Of a stretch of DNA of 42,827 bases, positions 12,501-21,896 are shown piece by piece. Numbering within the stretch: the first letter of the stretch is position 1; each line of letters opens with the position of its first letter. Source of the stretch: Pleurotus ostreatus/Saccharomyces cerevisiae fusant (taxonomy: Eukaryota > Opisthokonta). A program made the translations under genes and the position numbers. Below the pieces are notes generated by a model. It worked only from the letters and a program-made list of their open reading frames with translations, searched no databases and was not told the DNA's origin. The DNA lies in the NCBI GenBank assembly GCA_024196135.1, contig JAMQCK010000183.1, positions 1 to 42,827 on the forward strand, read 5' to 3'.

Positions 12501-12733
12501 CTCACGGTCTGCGTGGGGAGCGCGCCATACGAGGTCGAGCGCTCTTGCGGTGCTGGACGGCGGAGGGGGGTGCGCTCGGTGTCCGCGGGTGGTTCATGTG
12601 AGGGGGAAGGGAGGGTGGCGTCAGCGTGCTCGCGCTCAATGTCCGCGGGGAGGTTGACGGTGAAGCTGCTGCCGATGCGCAGGAGTCGCTCTCGGCGCCA
12701 GGCTGGCGGCGTCGGCGGCGCTGTCTCCTCCAT
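9582..12733 (-). CDS. CLC-family chloride/proton exchanger with CBS domains
   Basis: A multi-helix membrane transporter of the CLC family, by homology on Golgi, endosome or vacuole membranes (compare yeast Gef1 and animal ClC-3/4/5). In order: a long disordered N-terminus; GSGIPE (first chloride-binding motif, near 11635); GKEGPFVH with the gating glutamate (near 11500); [19 protein letters not shown] (near 11290); [12 protein letters not shown] (near 10650); then paired CBS regions to the C-terminus. The LEE motif holds the proton glutamate of exchangers, which is replaced by valine in true CLC channels, so 2Cl-/H+ exchange is inferred. The start is the ATG at 12733; the frame runs further upstream only with non-ATG codons. 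About ten short introns; roughly 860 residues. Confidence 0.92.
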
Positions 12734-13872
12734 GGGCGACGGGCGAGGGGTGAGAAGACGCGACGGGTGGGTGAGGTGGCGTATGGCGGGCGCCGACAAC
12801 ACTCCTTTCCTGGAGATTCATGACGGCCGGCCCGGCACACCGGTCCAATGCATTCCCGGCTGATCGTTTGTTGGTTCTTGCCATCTTCACATTCGCTGTT
12901 GACCGAAGTTGGGGTCCGTCCACATCCCGTTCGACATGGTGGTCAGTCCGAGAGAGATGGGTTAGACCTGTCACTCTCGAACTGCAGACTCCGCATTATT
13001 CCCGCTTCGCCGTCTGACAGCTTCGACGTTTCTCGACCGGGATGTCCGAGGGTCTCCTCCGCTCAATACGCAGACCTAGCTTCCAGCTGATCATCGAAAC
13101 GAGATTCTCCATCATGAAATTCCTTGCTTTACGGAGGTCCCACATAGCCCTCGCTCACTTCGTATCGTCATTTTCTCATGTCACCGGCCCCTTGAGCTCT
13201 CACACTTCGCCGACGGAGAACTGCACAGAGTTGGGAGCTCAATAATTTGCCCATAACTTATGGTGATAATAGTCGATCGCACGCCGCCCACCGCCGCTTG
13301 AAGATGGAAGTTCTTCTTGTTACGGGATATGCAGCGGCGACCTGTTTCGAAGGTGGAAGACTCACCATTCGTAAGAAATCCGTTCTTCCCTAATTTGCTT
13401 CCCCTCCTGCAGAAATGCATACATGGTTTACACATTTAATGGGCTCTCGTCGCCGACTTGAATCTCAGCCGGACTTTGCCATCAAAACCTTCGGTCCCGA
13501 AGTTCAACTTCTCACGTGGTTGTTTCTCACGCTCTCTGCACACCAATGACCTCAGACCTTCCAGCCAATCCAGTTGCGACATCCTGCCAAGCTCATTCGG
13601 TCCTCCGCTCTACACACGAGGTACCTGCGACCAATAGACTCGAGTCCCCGGCCAAACAAACGCTCAAATATCGATCCGCCAACCTACCGGACTCCGTCGC
13701 TGTACGATACGGTAATTTACCCTCGACGGCACGGAAATCTGGCCACGACGCAACCATCTGGCGCTCATCACTATTGAGCGCAGTAGTAATTATACCTGAC
13801 ATGGTACCTTCAGGTCAAATCAATGGAACTGCCGTACGCGGGGCACGCGCTAGCGCCGCGTATCGCTGGAAC

Positions 13873-13993
13873 CCTGGTAGCGTGGACGGGGACCTATCAG
13901 CGTGCATTGAGTCCTGGTAGCGCGTACGGAGTCCTGGGTAGCGTGTCTTGAGCGCTGATAGCGCGCATTGAATCCTCGTAGCGCGGACCGAGC
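13873..13993. repeat. Six-copy 20-bp tandem repeat
   Basis: Units start at 13873, 13893, 13913, 13933 (21 nt), 13954 and 13974. A representative unit is CCTGGTAGCGCGTACGGAGT. The TAGCG core is kept in most units (CAGCG in the second), while the second half varies. This is a degenerate minisatellite in the CLC/7TM intergenic stretch. Confidence 0.8.
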
Positions 13994-14427
13994 CCTGAAG
14001 AGAAGGCTAGAGAAGGTTACCAAAGAGATCGGCCTCGCGCAAACTTACAATGCATTCTTCCAAGCTACTAACGGCGAAGTTTCATTCCCAGTGCAAGGGG
14101 CGTTGTATTCAGTAAAGGTTCGCGGGTGCGCTCATGAAGCCCTTTTACTCCGGAACGCCTTTCCAAGTCCTCAACTGCAAGGTAAAAAGGTCCTCCTCTG
14201 TCGGCGGGGAAAGTCCCCCACTGCCTCTGAAAGCTCAGCGGGTTGGCTTGAGCACAGTTCATCCCAACAACGACGTCACCCCCAGCGCCTATTGTTCTCG
14301 CGTGGGAAGGGCCCTGACACGATCTTGATGATGGCTTTGATGTCTCCGCTTCACGAGGCACCTCCGTCAATTGGTCTTCCGGGCGGCTGATGTGCGGTTA
14401 CGCACGAATGCGGGTGTGCACAATGCA

Positions 14428-14433
14428 TATATA
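14428..14433 (+). promoter_or_regulatory. TATA box plus CT-rich leader of the DUF6533-like gene
   Basis: TATATA is followed from 14455 to 14640 by about 185 bp of strongly pyrimidine-rich sequence on the plus strand, ending 25 bp before the ATG at 14665. A second TATA-like GATATAAAC at 14703 falls inside the proposed first exon. Confidence 0.4.
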
Positions 14434-14664
14434 GTCGTCGTGTGTCTCTTACCGCCATCCCCAGCCTTTCCTCTTACACCCCCCTTCGTCCGTCCTCCTC
14501 ACCCGCTCCCTCCTCGTTCTCCTCACCCGCGTCTGCCGGCGCGTCTCTCATACTTTTTCACGGCACCCCCATCACTGTGGCGCGTCCCACCACCTCCGCG
14601 TTCCCCGCGCCCACGTCCCGTTCCCCCTCCCCATGCACCCGGCTGCCTTGTCCCCTCGCGGAGG

Positions 14665-16088
14665 ATGATCCTGGCAGATGGCGTGACAGAACGTTTGGCG
14701 GTGGATATAAACTGTGCTGGAGGTATGTTCGATGCTGATTGTCCAAACGCGTTGAGCGCTGACTACTCCCTCAAGCCGCCGCGCTCGCTATCCTTGTATG
14801 GTCCGTTTCGCTCGGGCGCGCGCGTCAGAACGTGTTTGCTGATTACTTTTGGCAGGGAGACGCTCATAAATATAGACCAGGAGGTCAAGCATATCTGGTC
14901 GTGCGTAGGTTTTGCTCGAGTGTGTGTTCACGAGCTGAACTTTGCTTGCAGACGACCGAATGGAGCATGGCTGAAGTGGACGTATATCTTCATTAGATAC
15001 TTTGCGCTGGCCGCCTTGACGTGGGTCTCTACCTTTTGCTTCTGATTCTCCTCTTTCTACAGTGCTGACGCGTTGCTCATAGGACCGACCGTGCTTTCAA
15101 CCTCGCTGCGCTTTACAGTCGGTCTCTGCCAGAGCATGCGCTTCGTATATGGTTCGTCTGCCAGCCCATTGTTGCTCATCTATGCATGCTGGGAGTGGAG
15201 GGGATCATGATGGCGCGAGGTCAGTGCTCTTACATCCTTCGTCGCATCCGCCTCTGTCTCTTTTGCGTCCGCCTGTCTCCCGACCTCGTTCGCCTTCATT
15301 CATCTGCTGACACGAAACCAGTTTACGGCCTCTACCGGCAGGAACGACGGATCCTGATAACATTCCTGGTCGTCCTTGCGCTCGACTCTATAATCGTCCT
15401 CGTCGGCATCCTCGTCACGCTTCCCGACAAGATGTCGCGCGCCGACTTTGTGCGCTTCTCTTCCAAGGCGCTGTCTTTCTTCGGGTGGGTATTCCCTTCA
15501 TTCATTCCGTATCCATACCTTCCCTCCCTGAGCTTCTTCCTTATACTCGTGCCGATGACTGACAAACCCCTAACCCCAGCATCTCCTCCTTCCTCACCCA
15601 AATCCTCATCCTCACCCTCATGCTCGTCAAATACCGCCGCGGCCGCTGGCGCAACGTCCCGCTCATGTCCCTCGTCGTGCGCGACGGCGTGCTCGTGTTC
15701 GGCGTCTTCGCCGTGTACTGCGCCGTCATGACGATCTATCCGTTGTTGAACTTTGATTTCACGGCCGCGGCGTTTCCGTGGTTGGTGGCGAGTATTTCGG
15801 TGGCGGTGAGTTCGTGTTTGAGTTTTGCTTCTCGAGTGAAGAGGACAGGAGAGGACAGGAGGGGAGTGCAGTTGAGCGGTTGATGGCTGACTATGGGGTT
15901 AACAGGGCACCCGTCTCGTTCTCAACATGCAAGACCTGCCGGAGAACGCGTCTACGGACGCGTCAAGCGCCCTACAACTCACGACATACTATTCGATACC
16001 ATTCTACTTCGAGAGCGATCAGCTAGAGCGCAGACCTCCCGGGGCGCTTCCGGACGTACAATCAACACGACATAGGCCAGAACCATGA
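14665..16088 (+). CDS. DUF6533-like seven-helix membrane protein
   Basis: A member of the large basidiomycete family of seven-helix proteins of unknown function, possibly receptor-like. The model has eight exons: 14665-14722, 14776-14800, 14856-14900, 14952-15020, 15083-15219, 15322-15484, 15580-15805 and 15906-16088. The first intron (14723-14775, GTATGT, branch GCTGAC) is essential: with it the N-terminus reads ALAILVWETLINIDQEVKHI, the expected first helix followed by the acidic-basic DUF6533 motif. Starting at the ATG inside that intron (14725) destroys this helix. Later landmarks are NRAFN-like TDRAFNLAALY, VRDGVLVFGVFAVYC and the family end motif SVAGTRLVLNM. The C-tail is short. Seven hydrophobic segments are countable. 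Ligand and signalling role are unknown. Confidence 0.82.
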
Positions 16089-16389
16089 CTCGAAAGGACT
16101 GTAGACGAACTTCCCTACCTCCAACTTGAACTAGCACAACTACGATGTTCTTGGATGCACTGAACCACATGTAGAGTTTTCGTGCCATGATATTGGCTGC
16201 TTACGATGTTGATCACGCCTGTTACCACTCATGTCCATACCCTCTGCATTGTCTTGCCTGTACTGTACATACACACCATGTCTGTTGCCCTAATAATGTA
16301 CACCTCCCAAGTGGAGAGCCCCCGAAGTGGTCCTTGTGCCCTGGTATATCCGTTCGGGGTCCATCGTTTCAAAAGCGACGCGGCGCTTC
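16089..16389. other. Intergenic between convergent 7TM genes
   Basis: About 300 bp between two stop codons; nothing beyond likely 3' untranslated sequence was seen. Confidence 0.5.
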
Positions 16390-17782
16390 TCACCACGAAT
16401 CCGTCTTCTGCTCATCCAAATCAGCCAAGTCCGCCGTACTCCTCGTCACCGAACCCTCCTCAAGGTCAACATCGGCGTCTCGATGCGTAACGGTTTCGAG
16501 CTTGATCGCGACGTCGATAGTCTGCGTGTGTGCGTGCCCGAGCCCTGTTTGCCGCACGCCCGAGTCCCACTGCCGCACGCTCGAGTCCCACTGCCGTCCG
16601 CCTGAATTCCATGTTCGTGCGCGAACGGCAGAGCCGGAGGTGTCGCCGCTCGTGGGGCCGAGGGAGGACGTGTTGCCGTGCGCGGTGCCCTCGGAGACGC
16701 GGATGATGATGGAGGAGAACTGGGGGAACAATTTGCTCAGTACCGATGCGGGGAATGTGCTAACACGGATACTCACCACAATCCCAATCGTCGGCGCCTC
16801 CATGTCCACACAAATGTACATCAGCAACGAGCCGACGGCCAACAGTACAATGTGCACGGTGAGCAGCGCGGTGTATATCCCCGCGGACTCCAGGAGGATG
16901 GAGACAAGGTTGTTGACAGCGTCGCGGGTGTGCTCGGTGAGGAGGTGGACGCCACGGCGGACGGACCAGATGCGGTAGGCGATGAGGGCTGAGATAATGT
17001 TAGTAGGGGTACGGTTGTAGGGGTTATGATAAAGCTTACTGGTAGCTGTGAGGTTCAGATACAACGTGAAGGCGCAGAAGGCGACGTTTGACTTGGTGAG
17101 AGGGCCTTGAAATGGATCCGTCCCTGGACCGTATGTCGATAGGGAGTGTAGGAGGTAGATGCCGCTTCCTGAGAGAGGGTGTGAGTGACGGACGGGACGA
17201 TTCAGTACAGCACGATGCTCACCGGCGACAGATATCCAGCCGATGGCGGGAGCCAGGATGGCCCACTTATTCCCTCTCCAGACGACGTAGACACGGTATA
17301 TCTGCATGCTATAAGCTAGACGCACAGAGATTATAGGCGAGACTTACGATGAACCCATCCGAGGTCAGGATGGCTAGCAACCACGCCGTGTTGACAAGCA
17401 GTGATGCTGGGGAGTTGAGCGCGCCAGTGTCGATGGTGCCATCTGGTTCAATATGAAAGCGCAGGCCGACCAAGGTGCGCGTCAAGACGGTTATACATCG
17501 CTGTGAGGGGGTTGGCTTGTGATATTGTTCGAGGCAGGCAAGGACGCACTATGCTGACAAGTACAAAGAGCAGGATGTGGGTCGCGACCAGAATTTTGTG
17601 GGTACTCCGGTGCTTCCGCCGTCGAAGGAGGACGCGCGAGCATTCATAGGCGACGACTAGGTATGCGCCTGCGTGAGGAGTATGGGTAAGAAGAACGGCA
17701 CGCAAAAAGGGGCTGACGCACCGTACAGTAATGTTGAGAAGAACGCGCCAAAGAAGATCGCGTCTGTTGATGAGACAGGCAT
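16390..17782 (-). CDS. Second seven-helix membrane protein, unrelated to its neighbour
   Basis: A basidiomycete integral membrane protein of unknown function. The start is the ATG at 17782 (MPVSSTDAIFFGAFFSTLLY). The exons join to give seven hydrophobic segments with family landmarks IYRVYVVWRGNKW, ALIAYRIWSVRRGVH and VFSSIIIRVSEG. One exon must be read in the phase starting RCITVLTRTLVGLRFH (about 17490), because the other phases stop at once. The hydrophilic C-tail of roughly 110 residues carries a direct repeat, RQWDSSVRQWDSGVRQ, near 16560-16605. It converges on the DUF6533-like gene but shares no visible sequence with it. Function not inferred. Confidence 0.78.
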
Positions 17783-18911
17783 CACGGGATCTCACTACGA
17801 CTGTGGCGCACGTAAGGCGTCCAAAGTGCAGAGTGGGTCGAGAGAGGGTATGGGCGACAGGGCGAAGACGCGCACAATGGTCGGAGAGATGTTATATATC
17901 TCCGCGTCACCGTCAAGGAGGCACCGGGGCGCCACTGAGATTTTGACCAGTTGGTCGAGACATCTCGCCAAGTCTGAGATCATCTGCCCGAGCGGGGGCA
18001 CGGCCAAAGCGAGTAAGGCAAAGCGTCGGCGACCTTGAGGAAAGGGCAAGAGTGCGCATAGCGTCAACGACGATCTTGAAAGTTGGTGTTCAAGTTGGTG
18101 TTGATAGCAAGGGATAGAGCGCGGATTCCATTAGAGAGAGGGGCAAGTCCCGGTCTGCGATTTATAGGGGCTCCCCGGAGTCACTGCCTGGCGGTGGTTC
18201 AGGTGAGTACTTCCAAGCTAGGCAGGCCCACTGATTTCCAGTCGGGTCAGCAGGAACGCCTGAATGCAAATACAATGAGATCGTAGATAAACATTTACAG
18301 ATGCGGCGAAAGCTCGTACGCCTGCGCCACAATTGCGGAAGGCAACAAATCCCTCGACCAGCGGAGAGCTATAGTCGCGTCCTCGAGGACTAACCAGGAT
18401 GCCACAGTCGACAGTAAGAGGTCATTGGGGATCGCTGTCGCTTGACGATGGGCGATGATTTGAAAGCATGTATGCTGGTGGAGGCAAAGCTTGTGATTTG
18501 CTGCCGTCCTCGTCGACCCCGGCCTTGACCAATTTCTCGAAACGTGGGGGCCGGGGAATCTGGGGGTTTCGGGCACATAGCGACTGCCGAGAGTGATGAT
18601 CGCTTTTCGTGCCTGTCAGATATGGCACGGTATACAGTCGCCGCGAGGAGACGAGGAAAAGGCTAGAAAAAGGTACTGGCCGGCTCTTGAGATCGAGGAA
18701 TGCTACTAGCTGTCGACTTTCGAATTTGGTGTGTTAGGCATGGTACAAGGAGAATCCTGGAGGCCTGCATCGCCGTGTCGAGGCTGGCATGAACGTCCGC
18801 GGTCGACATGGTGGTCAGAAACGGAATATCCAGGCGTGGGAACTTGTGACATTTTGGGACGGCACGTGGCCAGTTTGCTCCTGTCCTGCGCGCCCACAAG
18901 ATCCTCTCAGC
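17783..18911. other. Divergent intergenic region, 7TM gene and HDA1
   Basis: About 1.1 kb between two divergent starts. A TATA for the minus gene lies at 17892. A minus-strand frame at 18295-18573 encodes protein-like sequence near its end (DLLLSTVASWLVLEDATIAL), but it has no ATG and no recognisable partner exon, so it was not called. Confidence 0.45.
17892..17899 (-). promoter_or_regulatory. TATA box of the second 7TM gene
   Basis: The minus strand reads GATATATAAC, about 110 bp upstream of the ATG at 17782. Confidence 0.45.
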
Positions 18912-21786
18912 ATGAACGGCGCGTCCACAAGCAATGCGGCCCCCATGGAAGTCGACAACACAGAAAAGCGGCGACAGTCATACGAGACAAGTAGAGCCGT
19001 CGGTTATGTCTTCTCACCCGAGATGCTCGGTCACAGCAAACCGGAAGGACACGAAGAACAACCAGCGCGCATCACCCGGATATTTGAGGCTCTGCAAAGG
19101 TCCGGGTGCATAGAGGCAATGATACGCCTCAAAATACGCCCAGCTTTGAAGGAGGAGGTCATACTTGTACACAGCGAGGATCACTGGAATAAGGTTATGG
19201 CTTTTCAGTGTGAGTGATTCGGGCTTAGGACGGATGTTCGTTTAGCACTATTTTACTGACTGAATCCTTATTCTCCATTTTCCTTGTGAAACATAGACAT
19301 GACTGACCAACAAATCGCTGACTCCGCCAACTTCTATGAGCATCTGTCTCTGTATGTCTGTCAGTCCACTACACTTGCGGCGAGGATGAGTTGCGGGGGT
19401 GTGATAGAAGCATGTCTGGCAGTCGCTCGGGGTGAGGTTGCCAAGTCTTTCGCCATCGTACGACCACCTGGGCACCATGCAGAACCAGAAGAGCACTCCG
19501 GCTTTTGCTTCCTAAATAATGTCGCCGTGGCTGCGCGCGTCGTTCAACAGGCTACGGATATCAAGAAAATAATGATTCTGGATTGGTAAGGATGCCCGTC
19601 CGTGGTGTTCCTTCTCGCTAATCCGGAGATATTTCAGGGATATTCACCATGGTACTTGACCCCTCAGCAGATGGTAATAACTCGTCTAATCCATCTGTTC
19701 TAGGAAACGGCACGCACAGGGCATTCATAGACGACCCATCCGTGTTATACATCTCCTTGCATCGGTATGACGGAGGCGTGTTTTATCCCGGAGGGACGTT
19801 GGGCGGCATGTCGTCGTGTGGCGAGGGTGCCGGACTCGGATAGTGAGTTTTTATTTATTATCTGGCTGTAGAGGCAAGCTTAACGAATTTCCTAGCTCAG
19901 TGAACATCCCCTGGCCCCAAGCCGGAATGACGGACGCCGACTACATCCACGCTTTCCAGCGCATAGTCATGCCCATAGCGATGGAATTCGCGCCCGAGCT
20001 TGTCATCAGTGCGTCTGTTCAACGTTACTCGTTCCGGCACAAGTCTACTAACACGATCGCAGTCTCCGCTGGCTTCGACGCCGCAGACGGCGACACGCTG
20101 GGCGAATGCCACGTCTCGCCCGCCGGGTACTCGCACATGACGCACATGCTCTCCAGCCTCGCGGGTGGTAAACTCGTCGTGGCGCTCGAGGTATATCCCA
20201 TTCTCTACTGCTTCTTCCTATCCTCGAACTTCCAACTCGTCTCACCCCCTCCTCTAGGGCGGCTACAACCTCGACTCCATCTCCGCCTCGGCAGACGCTG
20301 TCGCGCACATCATCCTGGGCGGCCCGCCGGACGTGCTCGGCTCCATGACCGCGACGGAGGCAGGGTCGGAGACGGTCTACCTGGTCGCGCAGGAGCAGAG
20401 CAAGTACTGGAAGAACGTCGACCCGAAAGCGTGCCTGCCCAAGGAAGGTGAGCGGGGGTGGTGGATATCTCACTACTTCGTGCTCAATATACGATTGACC
20501 TCTGACTGACTGACGCCCACAGAAATCGAGGACCTGGCGCACACGATACCCGACCTCCTGAAAGCTCACCGCCAATACTACCTCTACACCGAGCACGACA
20601 TGATGTCTATACCCATTCTCAATCCCGACCTCGAGCAGGCGTTTTCTTCGCAGATCATGTGCACGTACGTGACGTTGCTTTGCCTCACCGTCTCGAAGCT
20701 GATCGTCCCGCAGGTCAGACGTCTTCGAAAAGGATACCATGGTTGTCCTCGTTCATGAATTGTACGTGACCTTTATTTGCCTCGCGCGAATTTCTCATGT
20801 AACGGATCCAGCGGCAACCTCCGGACCGAGCTGCAGAACCTCGCGACGTGCGATCTGAACATCGAAAAGTCCTACCTCGTACGTTCGTTTGTGCATTGCG
20901 AATACGACGTGCTCATCCCCGCGTAGGTCGATTTCTCGAAACAGATCATGAGCTGGGTACGGTCAATGGGATACTCGCTCATCGACATCAACCTCTATCC
21001 GAAGGCGAGCGCTCCTCAAACTGCACCGATGCACAAGGTGAGCGTAGATGTAGTTATTGCTCCTCCTGACGCACTGCTCATGACGATGCAGCGATATCAC
21101 TACAAAGCGCGGGACGACCTCGAGCGTAATGTACTCTGCTACGTCTGGGATAACTTCATTCAGTAAGTATCACCATCGTATATCACCGTGCATCTTCGGA
21201 CTCACGCATGCCTTCAGGTTATCCGGCGCTAAGCACGTCGTGCTCATCGGCCACGGTCCTGGATGCAAGACCCTCGTAGACGTGATGGAGATGCGCGGTA
21301 TGTTTACGCATACGCTTTCAATCTACTAAGCCGATTGAACGCCTTCAGCTGCGGGTATCAAGCGCCTCGTCAAGGCGCTCGTGCAGGTCGTCGGTACTTC
21401 TCCGTCGCTCACGGTGCCGAACGCGGATGACCCGCAACTCATAGAGTGGTATGGCGAGGTAAGCGTACTCGTCATCCTCTCATGCATCCATCGCTGACGA
21501 CCTCCGCCATTTCAGCACTCGCTAGCTATCCTGTCCTCCGCGCACCCAGATCTGCGGCCAAACATCAAAAGGAAGTTCAAGCGCCTAGGGCCGTATTCGG
21601 CGATCGGTGAGTGTTTCTTAGCTGTTACTTGAGTAGATGGACTTGGCACTAACAAACTGCAACCCTGCAGACGACCCCCAATCATACCGGGTGATTATGA
21701 CGGCGTTCCCGGAGATCAAGTCGTTCATACGGGAGCAGCTGCAGGCGCTGAATCCGCCCGTGGCCGGGGCGTCGAACGGGACATAG
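18912..21786 (+). CDS. HDA1: Class II histone deacetylase, HDA1/Clr3 type, with Arb2-like domain
   Basis: A zinc-dependent lysine deacetylase acting on histone tails in transcriptional silencing. The catalytic domain spans about residues 40-400: [17 protein letters not shown] with the catalytic histidine pair (near 19460), DWDIHHGNGT with zinc ligands (split by the intron after CATG near 19650), [10 protein letters not shown] with the last zinc aspartate (near 20065) and ALEGGYNL (near 20185). The C-terminal third, from about [10 protein letters not shown] to FIREQL, matches the Arb2-like domain attached to fungal class II enzymes ([15 protein letters not shown]). More than ten short introns. 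The ATG at 18912 is preferred; an in-frame ATG at 18789 would add 41 residues that do not look conserved. All key residues are present. Confidence 0.93.
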
Positions 21787-21896
21787 TGGTCAGTGTAGAC
21801 GGTATCGTTGCATGTTCACGAGCTCGGGTAGCCCAGACTATACCCCACAATCCACTCACGCTGCCCAGGGCAGCCTTTCTTGGATCTCTGAAGCGC

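Larger units (their letters stand above)
12734..14664. other. Long gene-free stretch between divergent genes
   Basis: Over 1.9 kb separates the CLC start (-) and the next start (+). It contains a 20-bp tandem repeat at 13873-13993, a TATA at 14428 and a pyrimidine-rich stretch at 14455-14640. The open frames here (for example 13516-13920 and 13968-14390) run across the repeat and have neither intron support nor a recognisable domain. Confidence 0.5.

Noticed and set aside
13516..14390. Plus-strand frames between CLC and the DUF6533-like gene
   Set aside because: They cross a tandem repeat, and no domain or intron logic supports them.
17795..18067. 90-codon minus-strand frame upstream of the second 7TM gene
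   Set aside because: No ATG start; it overlaps the likely promoter and leader.
12931..18818. A 16-bp match (TCGACATGGTGGTCAG) upstream of both the CLC gene and the HDA1 gene
   Set aside because: It lies in opposite orientation relative to the two genes, and one such match is not surprising in 43 kb.
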